A stretch of DNA of 50,286 nucleotides from Dysgonomonas hofstadii (GCF_014196915.1 NZ_JACIEP010000024.1:1-50286); one strand, 5' to 3'; counted from the stretch's first letter, positions 15,880-25,938 are shown. A program made the numbers and translations. Notes: generated by a model not told the origin, from the sequence alone.

Positions 15880-17142
15880 ATGATTACAATTGACAAATTT
15901 AATTTTGCGGGTAAAAAAGTTTTCGTCAGAGTAGACTTTAATGTACCTCTGGATGCAAATTTTAACATTACAGACGATACACGTATCCGTGCTGCAATGC
16001 CTACACTCAAAAAAATTATCGCTGATGGCGGCAGTCCTATTATCGCATCACACTTAGGCCGTCCCAAAGGCGTTGAAGAAAAATATTCACTGAAACATAT
16101 CCTTACTCATGTTTCAAAACTTCTTGGTGTTGATGTACAATTCGCAAACGACTGTGTTGGTGAAGAAGCCGGAGTAAAAGCAGCGGCACTTCAACCGGGA
16201 GAAGCTCTTCTTCTCGAAAACCTTCGCTTCTATGCCGAAGAAGAAGGAAAACCTCGCGGATTGGCAGACGATGCCAGCGACGAAGAAAAAGCAGCCGCTA
16301 AAAAAGCCGTAAAAGAAAGCCAGAAAGAATTTACCAAAACACTTGCTTCTTACGCAGATGCTTATGTAAACGACGCTTTTGGTACAGCTCACCGCGCGCA
16401 TGCTTCTACAGCCCTTATCGCCGATTATTTCGATGCAGAGCACAAAATGTTCGGGTATCTGATGCAAAAAGAAATAAATGCAGTGGAAAAGGTAATGAAA
16501 GATACTGCCCGTCCGTTTACGGCAATTATTGGTGGAGCCAAAGTATCTTCAAAAATAGATATCATTGAAAACCTGTTGGATAAAGTGAACAACCTCGTTA
16601 TTGGCGGAGGTATGGCATTTACTTTCATCAAAGCCGCAGAAGGCCAGATCGGAAACTCACTGGTTGAAGACGACAAACTGGAACTTGCAAATGATATCGT
16701 AGCCAAGGCTAAAACGAATGGCGTAAACATTGTTATTGCCAGCGATGCGAAGATAGCAGACGCTTTCAGCAACGATGCCAATGCTAAATTTGTAGATGCA
16801 GACCAGATTCCTAGCGGATGGATGGGACTTGATATCGGCCCTAAAGGTGAAAAAGAAATCGCAGATATACTTATGGCTTCTAAAACTATCCTTTGGAACG
16901 GTCCTGTAGGCGTATTCGAATTCGACAACTTTGCCCAGGGAACAAAAGTTACTGCTGAAGCGGTTGCCACTGCGACTAAAGCCGGAGCATTCTCGCTTGT
17001 AGGTGGTGGTGACTCTGTTGCCGCTGTCAACAAATTCGGACTGGCAGACCAGGTATCTTATGTATCGACAGGTGGCGGTGCATTACTTGAGTTCATCGAA
17101 GGTAAAGTTCTTCCCGGAATTAAAGCGATCAGAGGATATTAA
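15880..17142 (+). CDS. pgk: phosphoglycerate kinase
   Basis: A 420-residue phosphoglycerate kinase, which transfers phosphate between 1,3-bisphosphoglycerate and ADP in glycolysis (cytoplasm). Recognisable parts: RVDFNVPLD near residue 20, SHLGRPKG (substrate-binding arginine), [39 protein letters not shown] and [13 protein letters not shown] near the C-terminus. Length fits the family. It stands alone with its own promoter box and a strong terminator. Codon use is cleaner than that of neighbouring accessory genes, as expected for a highly expressed gene. Confidence 0.98.
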   Translation: MITIDKFNFAGKKVFVRVDFNVPLDANFNITDDTRIRAAMPTLKKIIADGGSPIIASHLGRPKGVEEKYSLKHILTHVSKLLGVDVQFANDCVGEEAGVKAAALQPGEALLLENLRFYAEEEGKPRGLADDASDEEKAAAKKAVKESQKEFTKTLASYADAYVNDAFGTAHRAHASTALIADYFDAEHKMFGYLMQKEINAVEKVMKDTARPFTAIIGGAKVSSKIDIIENLLDKVNNLVIGGGMAFTFIKAAEGQIGNSLVEDDKLELANDIVAKAKTNGVNIVIASDAKIADAFSNDANAKFVDADQIPSGWMGLDIGPKGEKEIADILMASKTILWNGPVGVFEFDNFAQGTKVTAEAVATATKAGAFSLVGGGDSVAAVNKFGLADQVSYVSTGGGALLEFIEGKVLPGIKAIRGY

Positions 17143-17162
17143 TATCTCTTATAATAATATTG

Positions 17163-17195
17163 AAAGCCTGTACGATTGACCGTACAGGCTTTTTT
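17163..17195 (+). terminator. pgk terminator
   Basis: A perfect stem AAAGCCTGTACG/CGTACAGGCTTT with a 6-nt loop and a T6 run, 20 bp after the pgk stop. Confidence 0.92.
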
Positions 17196-17410
17196 CATTG
17201 AATCTGAAAAACTTTATCTATACCTAAAAATACCTAAATGAAAAAGGTAAGTCATAAGAATTTATTGAAAAGAAAGACTAATTTTCGGATAAAGACAGAC
17301 AAATGAAAAATTAAAATATGCGTCAACTTTGTCAACTTTTGAGTTCTGATTCGTATAAATACTTATCTTTATACCAAAATTAACCTTATAAAAAATAAAC
17401 ACTTAAAACC

Positions 17411-18766
17411 ATGACACTGTACGACATTGCTATTATCGGCGGAGGCCCTGCCGGATATACCGCTGCCGAAAGAGCCGCGGCAAACGGACTAAAAACCATC
17501 CTGTTTGAGAAAAACGCTTTAGGTGGCGTATGTCTCAATGAGGGCTGTATACCGACTAAAACCCTCCTCTATTCGGCAAAGACATTAGACAGCATCAAAA
17601 GTGCTCCTAAATACGGTGTATCGATAGAAGGCTCACCGGATTTCGACTTAGGAAAAATAATAGCACGCAAGCAGAAAACCGTTCGTAAACTGGTTGCCGG
17701 AATTAAACAAAAACTGGCAGCCCATGAAGTTACGGTAATCAATTCAGAAGCAACAATAGAGGGTGAAGACGGTGAGCGTAATATCCTTATCTCATACAAT
17801 GGGGAAACGATAACCGCAGAAAAGGTTCTGCTATGTACTGGTTCCGAAACGATAGTTCCCCCAATAAAAGGTCTGGCCGAAAGTGGTTACTGGACATCTA
17901 AAGAAGCACTGGATAACAAAGAAGCTCCCGATTCATTGGCTATTATCGGCGGAGGTGTTATTGGCATTGAATTTGCATCTTTCTTCAATAGCCTGGGCAC
18001 AAAGGTTACCGTTATCGAGATGTTACCCGAAATACTTGGAGCAATGGATAAAGAGCTATCTGCCATGCTTCGTGCGGAATATGCAAAACGGGGAATAGAT
18101 TTTTATCTCGAGACAAAAGTCATAGCTATTGAAGGAGTAAATGTCATTATTGAAAAGGATGGCGAACAATCACAAATAGAAGCCGGTCAGATCCTGCTAA
18201 GTACAGGCCGTCGTCCGGTTACTGCCAATCTGAATGTTGACAAATTAGGCATAGAAATGTTCCGCAGTGGGATAAAAGTGAATGAGTGCATGCAAACATC
18301 GCATCCTAATGTATATGCCTGCGGAGATATCACCGGGTATTCCCTTTTGGCACATACAGCCGTTAGAGAAGGAGAGGTTGCTGTCAATCATATAACGGGG
18401 AAAAAGGACAGAATGAGTTACAAAGCCATTCCGGGCGTAGTCTATACCAATCCTGAAATAGCCGGAGTAGGGCAAACCGAAGAAGAATTAACCGCTAAAG
18501 GCGAACCATTCAGAGTACTTAAACTACCAATGGCATATTCAGGCCGTTTTGTTGCCGAAAACGAAATGGGAAATGGCACCTGCAAGCTTATTATCGGAGG
18601 TAAGGACGAAATAATAGGTTGCCACATGCTGGGAAATCCGGCCTCTGAACTAATTGTAATTGCAGGTATCGCAATCGAAAAAGGCTTTACAGTAGAAGAG
18701 TTTCAAAAGATCGTCTTTCCTCATCCTACTGTAGGGGAGATCATACATGAGACTTTATTCTCGTAA
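17411..18766 (+). CDS. lpdA: dihydrolipoyl dehydrogenase
   Basis: A 451-residue flavoprotein of the dihydrolipoamide dehydrogenase type (E3), which reoxidises lipoyl groups of 2-oxoacid dehydrogenase or glycine-cleavage complexes with NAD. FAD motif IIGGGPAGYTAAERA at the N-terminus; redox disulfide in GGVCLNEGCIPTKT (C41, C46); NAD motif IIGGGVIGIEFAS; FAD motif VYACGDITG; and the C-terminal base pair H438/E443 in FPHPTVGEIIHETL. All active residues are kept. No E1 or E2 subunit lies nearby, so the partner complex is encoded elsewhere. A near-consensus -7 box TATCTTTA (17364-17371) precedes it. Confidence 0.95.
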   Translation: MTLYDIAIIGGGPAGYTAAERAAANGLKTILFEKNALGGVCLNEGCIPTKTLLYSAKTLDSIKSAPKYGVSIEGSPDFDLGKIIARKQKTVRKLVAGIKQKLAAHEVTVINSEATIEGEDGERNILISYNGETITAEKVLLCTGSETIVPPIKGLAESGYWTSKEALDNKEAPDSLAIIGGGVIGIEFASFFNSLGTKVTVIEMLPEILGAMDKELSAMLRAEYAKRGIDFYLETKVIAIEGVNVIIEKDGEQSQIEAGQILLSTGRRPVTANLNVDKLGIEMFRSGIKVNECMQTSHPNVYACGDITGYSLLAHTAVREGEVAVNHITGKKDRMSYKAIPGVVYTNPEIAGVGQTEEELTAKGEPFRVLKLPMAYSGRFVAENEMGNGTCKLIIGGKDEIIGCHMLGNPASELIVIAGIAIEKGFTVEEFQKIVFPHPTVGEIIHETLFS

Positions 18767-18777
18767 AGAAATAAAAA

Positions 18778-19962
18778 TTAAAGGCTTCCGGTTCTGATAG
18801 CATCCATAATATTAGCCGGAGGTCTTTTATGATTCAATTCGTTCTTCATATAGTCCATATATGGAGCCACATGTTTAAAGAATTTATAATATCCTTTACA
18901 CAAATAATTAAGGCCGCTTTCGCCTGATTTGGTCTTTATTATCCGGTTCTTAGGGCATTCGCCATAACAGGCAAATAAGAACTCGCATTCTTTACATTGC
19001 GTGGGAAGTTTATCATACTTGTCATTCCCGAAATTGATCTGCTTCTGTGAATACATCATTTCGGTCAATGTCTGATTATAAATATTTCCGATCTTATATT
19101 CGGGATATACAAAATGATCGCAGGCATACACATCCCCGTTAAATTCCATCACTCCCGCATGTCCGCAGGTTTTAGCCAATATGCATACGCCGGGCTTCTC
19201 TCCTACCCAATTAGCCAATGTGGAATCGAAATACTGAATATAAAACTGTCCGACATCCTGTTTTACCCATTCATCAAATATAGCGATCAGAAAATCGCCC
19301 CATTTTTCGGCAGGAACATTCCATGGAGCAAATTCTCCGTCTATTCTTTCTACAATAGGTGAAAACTGGATATAATGGCAATCTATACTTTTAAAGAAAT
19401 TATAGAATTCAAGCGGATAATCCACATTATAATCATTAACCACTCCCAGTATATTATACTCCACACCATGTTTCTTCAGTAATTCCACTCCTTTCATTAC
19501 CTGATAGAAAGACGGCCTGTTATCACGCGTCTTGCGGTACACATCATGGCAATGCTGAGGCCCGTCCACAGATATTCCGATCAGGAAGTTGTTTTCCTTA
19601 AAGAACCGGCACCATTCATCGGTAAGTAATGTACCGTTAGTCTGCAATGTATTCTGGATATATCGTCCCCTGCCATATTTATTCTGTAACTCGACTGCTT
19701 TTTTATAAAAACTAATATTTCGCATCAGAGCTTCTCCGCCATGCCAGGTGAAAAGTATCTCCGCCATTGTTTGCGCATTGATATACTCTTCTATAAACCT
19801 CTCCAGAAGAGCTTCACTCATCACGTGGTTCTTAATTTCGGAGTATAAGCCTTTCTTTTCTAAATAGTAGCAATACTTGCAACGCAGGTTGCAAAGGGCA
19901 CCCACAGGCTTGAGCATTACATAAAGCGGCTGTGAGAATGGTGATATATAATTTGCATTCAT
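18778..19962 (-). CDS. anaerobic sulfatase-maturating radical SAM enzyme
   Basis: From the ATG at 19962 the protein has 394 residues; the frame is open to a GTG at 20004 inside nadK, but similarity begins at YISPFSQPLYVMLKPVG. It has the radical-SAM cluster CNLRCKYC (C24, C28, C31), WHGGEAL, the SPASM-type cysteines toward the C-terminus (CGHAGVMEFNGDVYACDHFV and CKECEFLFACYGECPKN), and matches anSME. These enzymes convert Cys or Ser of sulfatases to formylglycine in the cytoplasm, which is needed to remove sulfate from host or plant glycans. No sulfatase is in the window. It lies 14 bp after nadK and is likely co-transcribed. Confidence 0.93.
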   Translation of the reverse strand: MNANYISPFSQPLYVMLKPVGALCNLRCKYCYYLEKKGLYSEIKNHVMSEALLERFIEEYINAQTMAEILFTWHGGEALMRNISFYKKAVELQNKYGRGRYIQNTLQTNGTLLTDEWCRFFKENNFLIGISVDGPQHCHDVYRKTRDNRPSFYQVMKGVELLKKHGVEYNILGVVNDYNVDYPLEFYNFFKSIDCHYIQFSPIVERIDGEFAPWNVPAEKWGDFLIAIFDEWVKQDVGQFYIQYFDSTLANWVGEKPGVCILAKTCGHAGVMEFNGDVYACDHFVYPEYKIGNIYNQTLTEMMYSQKQINFGNDKYDKLPTQCKECEFLFACYGECPKNRIIKTKSGESGLNYLCKGYYKFFKHVAPYMDYMKNELNHKRPPANIMDAIRTGSL

Positions 19963-19976
19963 TAGTATTATCTTTT

Positions 19977-20846
19977 TTAGCTTTGACGGGGGTCTATTCC
20001 CCACATCAGTTTATTTCGAAGTGTATCAAAAAATGTATTTTCTTTTCGCTTAATTACTTTCAGGCTATAAGCCCCCTTTTCTATCCTGAGCTTTGTCCCT
20101 GTTGTAAGCACATTGGAACGGCCATCCAACGAGATCAGATAGTTGTTATTACGGCTTTCCACGTCCAATGTTATAACACTGCTATCTGAAACCACCAAAG
20201 GCCTGTTACTCAAACTATGAGGGGCGATGGCAGATATGACAAAATTCGATGTGGTCGGAGCCATTATCGGCCCACCCACACTCATCGAATAAGCAGTAGA
20301 ACCGGTAGGGGTAGCTATAATAAGTCCGTCTGCCTCATAGGAAGTCAGATATTCATCATCAATATAGGCATGTACAGTGATCATAGAAGCCGTATCCTGT
20401 TTCATTATAGCAATTTCATTCAGGGCATAATTAAAACCATGATAGTCCTTATGCTCGGTCGTCAGATGCAACTGGCTGCGATGCTCAATACGATAGTTAC
20501 CCGAAAAAACATCAGTGAATGTGGCTTCAAAATCCTTTTCTCCCACATCCGCAAGAAAGCCCAACCGGCCGGCATTTATTCCCAGTATCGGAATATCCTT
20601 TTTCCCGATAATAGACGCCGTGCGCAAAAAAGTTCCATCCCCTCCGATACTTACAACCAGATCTGCTTCAAAGTCATCAGTTTTTATAACTCCGGCGATA
20701 TCATATTGTAGTTTAAGTGCATCTTTCAGATAGATATAAAACTTTTCCTGGAGATAAATCTCAGTATTATTTTTCCGAAGTATGGCGAATAGTTTCTCTA
20801 CTTGTTCCTTTTTCTGATGTTTGCTCCCAAAAACGGCGATCTTCAT
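19977..20846 (-). CDS. nadK: NAD kinase
   Basis: A 289-residue ATP-NAD kinase that makes NADP in the cytoplasm. The GGDGT motif (68-72), NAGRLGFLAD (about 90-99), LNEIAI and the loop DGLIIATPTGSTAYSMSVGG are all present, which covers the catalytic Asp and NAD-binding residues. Length is standard. It is divergent from pdxJ, a conserved neighbourhood in Bacteroidales, and is followed 14 bp later by the sulfatase maturase. Confidence 0.97.
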   Translation of the reverse strand: MKIAVFGSKHQKKEQVEKLFAILRKNNTEIYLQEKFYIYLKDALKLQYDIAGVIKTDDFEADLVVSIGGDGTFLRTASIIGKKDIPILGINAGRLGFLADVGEKDFEATFTDVFSGNYRIEHRSQLHLTTEHKDYHGFNYALNEIAIMKQDTASMITVHAYIDDEYLTSYEADGLIIATPTGSTAYSMSVGGPIMAPTTSNFVISAIAPHSLSNRPLVVSDSSVITLDVESRNNNYLISLDGRSNVLTTGTKLRIEKGAYSLKVIKRKENTFFDTLRNKLMWGIDPRQS

Positions 20847-20944
20847 TTCTTTTATTTTTCGGTTAAATACCTATCGGCAAAACAAATAACACCATAAGCT
20901 GTTAATAAATCGGAACTGGTATTCGCTATTTCACCAATTCGTAT

Positions 20945-20952
20945 TACATTTG
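20945..20952 (+). promoter_or_regulatory. -7 box of pdxJ promoter
   Basis: TACATTTG matches TAnnTTTG, 98 bp before the pdxJ ATG. It would give a leader of about 90 nt. Confidence 0.5.
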
Positions 20953-21049
20953 TAGCTTAGTATCGTTCTGCAAAGTTGCTAAAAAAGTTTATACAAACAG
21001 ACTGTTTTAAACATTATAAATAGAATTGATACTTTATTAATTGTTTTTC

Positions 21050-21778
21050 ATGACAAAACTTAGTGTAAATATCAACAAAGTTGCCACTATAAGGAATGCC
21101 CGTGGTGGCAATGTCCCTGATGTGGTAAAAGTAGCCCTCGACTGTGAAAAATTTGGAGCAGATGGTATAACCGTGCATCCCCGTCCCGACGAACGGCATA
21201 TCCGGTTTAAGGACGTGAATGATCTGAAAGCCAAAGTAAGGACAGAATTTAATATAGAAGGCTACCCTACGCAAAAATTCATTGATCTGATTATGACTAT
21301 CAGACCTACACAAGTAACACTCGTGCCCGATGCTCCGGATGCGATAACATCTAATGCAGGATGGGATACGATCAAGAATCAGCAATTCCTGTCCGATCTG
21401 GTAGATGAGTTCCATGAAGTAGGGGTACGCACATCTATCTTTGTTGGCACAGACCTTAAAATAATAGAAGCTGCTGCAAAAACAGGAACAGACCGTATAG
21501 AACTGTACACCGAACCCTATGCCAGCGACTATACCAGGAATAAAGAAGGAGCCATAGCTCCATTTATTGAAGCAGCTAAGCTAGCTAAAAAACTAGGGCT
21601 TGGGCTTAATGCCGGGCACGATCTGAGCCTGGAAAATCTGCATTATCTTTATAAGAATATACCCTGGCTCGATGAGGTATCTATCGGCCATGCGCTGATA
21701 AGCGATGCTTTGTATTTCGGTCTGGAGAAAACCATTAAAGCATACAAAAGCTGTTTGACAGAAACACCCGAACTCTAA
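21050..21778 (+). CDS. pdxJ: pyridoxine 5'-phosphate synthase
   Basis: A 242-residue PdxJ, which condenses 1-deoxyxylulose 5-phosphate with 3-amino-2-oxopropyl phosphate in the DXP-dependent vitamin B6 pathway. TIM-barrel landmarks: [42 protein letters not shown], and [11 protein letters not shown] followed by [13 protein letters not shown], the phosphate-binding end. An upstream TTG at 21041 is an alternative start, but the ATG at 21050 fits the family. It starts an apparent operon with a TonB-like gene 13 bp downstream. Confidence 0.97.
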   Translation: MTKLSVNINKVATIRNARGGNVPDVVKVALDCEKFGADGITVHPRPDERHIRFKDVNDLKAKVRTEFNIEGYPTQKFIDLIMTIRPTQVTLVPDAPDAITSNAGWDTIKNQQFLSDLVDEFHEVGVRTSIFVGTDLKIIEAAAKTGTDRIELYTEPYASDYTRNKEGAIAPFIEAAKLAKKLGLGLNAGHDLSLENLHYLYKNIPWLDEVSIGHALISDALYFGLEKTIKAYKSCLTETPEL

Positions 21779-21791
21779 CAATTTTAGAATT

Positions 21792-22658
21792 ATGGAAGAA
21801 CAAAAGGACAGAATGATTAGTATAGGGGCAACCATCGGGTTCCACCTCTTGGTTGTTTTAGCCCTGTTGTTATATACGATGGATCTTACTCCCATCACCC
21901 GACAGGCGGAAGATCTGGGTGGTGTTCCCGTGATGTTCGGTAATGTGGCCGATGCATTCGGCCACGATGAGCCATTCGGACGGGGAAGCGGTGAAACTGT
22001 CGGGACACAAGAAAACACATCTCCTAACGTCTCTGAAGATCCTCTTCCTATGATGGAGAATACAGTTAAAGAAGTACAACCTTCTGTAAGCAATACTAAT
22101 ACCGCGCCTGTCACTCAGGACTTAGAAGAAACTGTCGCTATAAAAGAAGCCAAACGCAAAGCCGAAGAAAAAAAAGAACAGGAAGCTGCCGAAAAAAGAC
22201 AAAAAGCAGAAGCCGACCGCATAGCAAAACTGGAAGCTGAAAAGAAAGGACAGATAAATAATCAGATGGCCGGTCTGTTTGGCAATGGCACAGGCAGCGG
22301 TAGCCGTGGAGAAACCGAAGGCACAGGTACACAAGGTGTAACAACTGGGAATGCCAGCCATGGGAAAACTTCAGGAATAGGTGGTTGGGGTTCGTTCGAC
22401 CTGGGAGGACGCAGCCTCGGAAGCGGAGGACTGGTAAAACCAAATTATTCGGTGGATGATTATGGTACTGTAGTAGTCGATATACTGGTAAACGCTAAAG
22501 GCGAAGTGGTGGAAGCCACTATTGGCAAAGGGACAAACACGCCAAACACTAACCTACGTAACGAAGCTATAAGGGCTGCTAAAAGAACCCGTTTCAACGA
22601 GGTATCATCCGTTACAAACCAGAAAGGGAAAATCACATATAAGTTTAATCTAAATTAA
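21792..22658 (+). CDS. TonB-family protein
   Basis: A 288-residue envelope protein: an N-terminal membrane helix (about 12-28, GATIGFHLLVVLALLLY), a charged coiled coil (about 118-155, KEAKRKAEEKKEQEAAEK), a glycine-rich spacer, and a C-terminal TonB-like domain (about 210-288, VVDILVNAKGEVVEATI ... ITYKFNLN). It should carry proton-motive energy to outer-membrane transporters such as SusC, or act like TolA. ExbB and ExbD genes, which commonly sit between pdxJ and this gene in Bacteroidales, are absent: only 13 bp separates it from pdxJ. Confidence 0.87.
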   Translation: MEEQKDRMISIGATIGFHLLVVLALLLYTMDLTPITRQAEDLGGVPVMFGNVADAFGHDEPFGRGSGETVGTQENTSPNVSEDPLPMMENTVKEVQPSVSNTNTAPVTQDLEETVAIKEAKRKAEEKKEQEAAEKRQKAEADRIAKLEAEKKGQINNQMAGLFGNGTGSGSRGETEGTGTQGVTTGNASHGKTSGIGGWGSFDLGGRSLGSGGLVKPNYSVDDYGTVVVDILVNAKGEVVEATIGKGTNTPNTNLRNEAIRAAKRTRFNEVSSVTNQKGKITYKFNLN

Positions 22659-22668
22659 GGTCACAGAT

Positions 22669-23211
22669 ATGAAAACAATATTTGTATTTCTTACTACAGG
22701 ATTCGAAGAAATTGAAGCGTTGGGAACAATAGATGTTCTTCGACGTGCCGAACTGGATGTAAAATCTGTATCTCTCACCGATAGTAAACAAGTAATGAGC
22801 AGCCGTAAAGTGATCGTTACTGCCGACTTAATGTTCGATCAGGTAGATTTTTCCACAGCCGGAATGCTGGTACTTCCCGGAGGAACACCTAAGTTCAACG
22901 AGCATGAGAACATGAAAAAAGAAGTACTTGCCTTTGCTAACAAAGGAGAGAAAGTTGCGGCGATCTGTGCCTCACCGATGGTACTTGGCGGACTAGGATT
23001 GCTAAAAGGCAAAAACGCTACATGTTATCCCGGATTCGAAAAATATCTTGAAGGAGCAAACCTTCAAACAGATAAAGCCGTTGTAATAGACGGCAATATC
23101 ACTACCGGACGTGGCCCCGGCCTCACTATCGATTTCGCCCTGAGCCTTGTAGAACAAGTAGCCGGCAAAGAGAAGCGTGATGCTGTTGCCGCCGGATTAT
23201 TAGTCGAATAA
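22669..23211 (+). CDS. DJ-1/PfpI family protein
   Basis: A 180-residue DJ-1/ThiJ/PfpI-superfamily protein. The nucleophile elbow AAICASPMVLGG carries C100, and the partner glutamate lies in TTGFEEIEA (E14 or E15), as in DJ-1 and YajL. Members serve as glyoxalase III, protein deglycase or chaperone; the biological role in Bacteroidota is not settled. It follows the TonB-like gene by 10 bp and ends the operon before a hairpin terminator. Confidence 0.92.
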   Translation: MKTIFVFLTTGFEEIEALGTIDVLRRAELDVKSVSLTDSKQVMSSRKVIVTADLMFDQVDFSTAGMLVLPGGTPKFNEHENMKKEVLAFANKGEKVAAICASPMVLGGLGLLKGKNATCYPGFEKYLEGANLQTDKAVVIDGNITTGRGPGLTIDFALSLVEQVAGKEKRDAVAAGLLVE

Positions 23212-23221
23212 ACATACAAAG

Positions 23222-23252
23222 GAATGATGAGAAGCGAGTCTCATCATTTCTT
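23222..23252 (+). terminator. terminator after DJ-1 gene
   Basis: A perfect 10-bp stem AATGATGAGA/TCTCATCATT with a 6-nt loop follows the stop by 11 bp. The T run is short (TTTCTT). Confidence 0.65.
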
Positions 23253-23289
23253 ATATAAATAAACATATAAAAAATAACACAACTGAAAG

Positions 23290-23976
23290 ATGGATTTTTT
23301 ACACGAAGTCTGGAATTTTTTCCTCAATCTTCTGAGAGATACCGGAGGTACTCTCGACTGGCTGGTCACTGAATATGGTATTTGGGTCTACGCCATTTTA
23401 TTTTTAATTATTTTCTGTGAAACAGGACTGGTCGTAACCCCTTTCCTTCCGGGAGATTCATTGTTATTCCTGGCCGGAGCAATAGCCGTTCGCCCTGATA
23501 ATCCCCTGCACATTTATTTCCTTGTGGCCATACTCATTGCAGCCGCTATTATTGGTGATGCCACAAATTATACGATAGGGCGATTCTTCGGACAAAAACT
23601 TTTCAGTAATCCGAAGTCTAAGATATTTAAACAAGAGTATCTGGAAAAGACAAACCAGTTTTATGCAAAACACGGTGGCAAAACAATTATCCTTGCGCGT
23701 TTTGTCCCTATAGTACGCACTTTTGCGCCATTCGTAGCCGGCATGGGTAAAATGAGCTATAAACATTTCTTCTCCTACAACGTTATAGGAGGTATAGCTT
23801 GGGTTGTAATTTTCTGTGCGTTAGGAGCTATAATAGGAAGTAACGCATGGGTAGAAAAAAATCTAGACAAAGTTGTTATTATCATTGTTATAGTATCCAT
23901 TCTGCCCGGCGTATATGAAGTACTAAAAGCCAAATGGGAATCAAGAAAAGCAGCCAAAGCAAACATTGATAAATAA
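23290..23976 (+). CDS. DedA-family membrane protein
   Basis: A 228-residue inner-membrane protein of the DedA (SNARE-associated/VTT) family, linked to lipid scrambling and undecaprenyl-phosphate or phospholipid recycling. Landmarks: FCETGLVVTPFLPGDSLLF, GDATNYTIGRFFG, FYAKHGGKTIILARFVPIVR and FAPFVAGMGKMSYKHF, with four or so membrane segments. The key acidic (E, D) and arginine residues of the family are kept. It is separated by hairpins on both sides and so is probably monocistronic. Confidence 0.95.
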   Translation: MDFLHEVWNFFLNLLRDTGGTLDWLVTEYGIWVYAILFLIIFCETGLVVTPFLPGDSLLFLAGAIAVRPDNPLHIYFLVAILIAAAIIGDATNYTIGRFFGQKLFSNPKSKIFKQEYLEKTNQFYAKHGGKTIILARFVPIVRTFAPFVAGMGKMSYKHFFSYNVIGGIAWVVIFCALGAIIGSNAWVEKNLDKVVIIIVIVSILPGVYEVLKAKWESRKAAKANIDK

Positions 23977-24087
23977 GATATAGAGATATTTTAAATATCT
24001 TAATTCTATTACCACTAACACATAATGAGCAACCCTCAAAGTGTGGAGGTGGTTTTTTATTTTAATAACCCATAAACGACCATAGAC

Positions 24088-25389
24088 ATGAATTATATGG
24101 CAAACATACCCGAATCGGGAACAAAAAAGCGCCTGGTAATTATAGGCGGAGGTTTCGCCGGGCTCGAACTCGCGAAAAAGATAGATAAAAAGAACTACCA
24201 GATTGTACTGGTTGATAAGAATAATTATTACCAATTCCAGCCCTTGTTCTATCAGGTGGCAACCGGAGGACTGGAGCCGAGCTCTATCTCCTACCCCCAT
24301 CGTAAAGGATTTCAGAAATCGAGTGATTTCCACTTCCGCATGTGTGAGGCGCTTTCGGTCGATCCCGAAAACAAAATATTGCACACAAGTATAGGCAATA
24401 TCAGCTACGACTATCTCACCATTGCCACAGGTTGCGACACCAACTATTTCGGTAACGACAAAATAAGAGAAGATACATTTGCATTGAAATCTTTATCAGA
24501 ATCGCTTCTGGTGAGAAACAGGATACTACTCAGCCTCGAAGAAGCGCTGAACGCAAAGAATGAAGAGGAACTAAAGGAAATACTCTCTTTTGTAATCGTC
24601 GGCGGCGGAGCTACAGGAGTAGAACTGGCCGGAGCCCTGGCCGATATGAAAAAATCGATATTCCCTAAGGATTACCCGGAAACAGATTTTTCAAAGATGG
24701 AAATACATCTTGTAGATGCGTCTCCGCGCTTGCTGTTTGCCATGTCGGAGCAGGCTTCTGAGAAAGCGACTGAAACATTGAAAAAGAGAGGTGTTATTAT
24801 TCATCAGGATATAGCAGTGGATTCTATAGAAAAACCTCTTGTAAAATTGAAAAACGGGAAAATACTCCGCTCCCGCAACATATTCTGGGTGGCAGGCGTG
24901 AAACCTAACAGTCTGAAAGGGCTGGCCGAAACCTCTTACAACAGAGGGCGGCTACTCGTAAACGAATTCAATCAGGTAGAGGGATATGACAATGTCTTTG
25001 CTGTCGGAGATACCGCCCTGCTTCTTTCCGACAAAAGTCCGAAAGGACATCCGCAAGTGGCACAGGTTGCCCTGCAAATGGCAAAAAGACTGGCAAAAAA
25101 CCTCAATAACAGCATCAAGGGTGAAGAATGGGAGAAGTTTGCATATTCCGACAGAGGATCACTGGCAACAATCGGGCGAAACGCGGCAGTCGCTGACCTG
25201 GGAAAGTTCCGTTTCGGCGGATGGTTTGCCTGGTGGCTGTGGCTATGGGTACACATTTTATCGATAGTAGGAATGCGCAACAAGGTATCGGTATTTATAG
25301 ACTGGGTATGGAGCTATCTTAATTATGATGTATCTTTGCGATTATTTATACGCCCTTCGTTCAATAAAATGTACAAAGAAGAACTATGA
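24088..25389 (+). CDS. type II NADH dehydrogenase (NDH-2)
   Basis: A 433-residue FAD-dependent oxidoreductase of the NDH-2 type, which passes electrons from NADH to quinone at the inner membrane without pumping protons. FAD motif VIIGGGFAGLELAKK, quinone-site phrase NNYYQFQPLFYQVATGGLEP, NADH motif FVIVGGGATGVELAGALAD, and FAD motif NVFAVGDTALL. The C-terminal region GGWFAWWLWLWVHILSIVG is a hydrophobic membrane anchor. A second ATG lies at 24097. Its stop overlaps the start of the GNAT gene by 4 bp. Confidence 0.93.
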   Translation: MNYMANIPESGTKKRLVIIGGGFAGLELAKKIDKKNYQIVLVDKNNYYQFQPLFYQVATGGLEPSSISYPHRKGFQKSSDFHFRMCEALSVDPENKILHTSIGNISYDYLTIATGCDTNYFGNDKIREDTFALKSLSESLLVRNRILLSLEEALNAKNEEELKEILSFVIVGGGATGVELAGALADMKKSIFPKDYPETDFSKMEIHLVDASPRLLFAMSEQASEKATETLKKRGVIIHQDIAVDSIEKPLVKLKNGKILRSRNIFWVAGVKPNSLKGLAETSYNRGRLLVNEFNQVEGYDNVFAVGDTALLLSDKSPKGHPQVAQVALQMAKRLAKNLNNSIKGEEWEKFAYSDRGSLATIGRNAAVADLGKFRFGGWFAWWLWLWVHILSIVGMRNKVSVFIDWVWSYLNYDVSLRLFIRPSFNKMYKEEL

Positions 25390-25928
25390 CCGGAAAAACA
25401 TTTTACAGAATAAAAGATAGCAAAGATCAATGGTATAAGTCTTTTCGCGAGATTTATACCGTTTCTTTTCCTCTTCATGAGCAAAGAAACAAATCTCAAC
25501 AAGAGGAGGCCTTCAAAGACAAACAGTATTGCCTCATCATTGAAACCAACGAGGATAAACTTATATCTTTTATTGCCTATTGGAATTTCAAAAACTATGT
25601 TTACATTGAGCATCTGGCTGTAAATCCTGCACTCCGAGGACAAAATAAAGGGAGTAAATTACTGGAAGAATTTGCCGGATTTATATCAAAAACCATTATT
25701 CTGGAAATAGACCCACCGCTTGATGGAATCTCTGAGAAGAGACTAAAGTTCTATGAAAAGCTGGATTATGAAGCTAATCCATACATACATTTTCATCCTG
25801 CGTACAAAGAATCGCTTATACCTCATGAATTAGTCGTGCTAAGCCTGAACCGGAAACTGGAAAAGAGCGAATATTATGACTTCTATGACGACCTGTGCAA
25901 TATTGTGATGAAAAATCCTAACTCCTGA
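25386..25928 (+). CDS. GNAT-family N-acetyltransferase
   Basis: A 180-residue acetyl-CoA-dependent acetyltransferase. Motif A reads VYIEHLAVNPALRGQNKGSK, with the acetyl-CoA loop RGQNKGSKLL, and a later strand FYEKLDYEANPYIHFHPAY. The substrate is unknown. It overlaps NDH-2 by 4 bp, so the two are co-translated. The rnpB promoter starts 11 bp after its stop. Confidence 0.88.
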   Translation: MTGKTFYRIKDSKDQWYKSFREIYTVSFPLHEQRNKSQQEEAFKDKQYCLIIETNEDKLISFIAYWNFKNYVYIEHLAVNPALRGQNKGSKLLEEFAGFISKTIILEIDPPLDGISEKRLKFYEKLDYEANPYIHFHPAYKESLIPHELVVLSLNRKLEKSEYYDFYDDLCNIVMKNPNS

Positions 25929-25938
25929 TTAAAAAGCG

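Noticed and set aside
16425-17033. 202-codon open frame antisense to pgk
   Set aside because: Its sequence is a low-complexity mirror of pgk codons and has no family likeness.
20217-20711. 164-codon open frame antisense to nadK
   Set aside because: nadK is well supported on the other strand, and this frame shows no domain.
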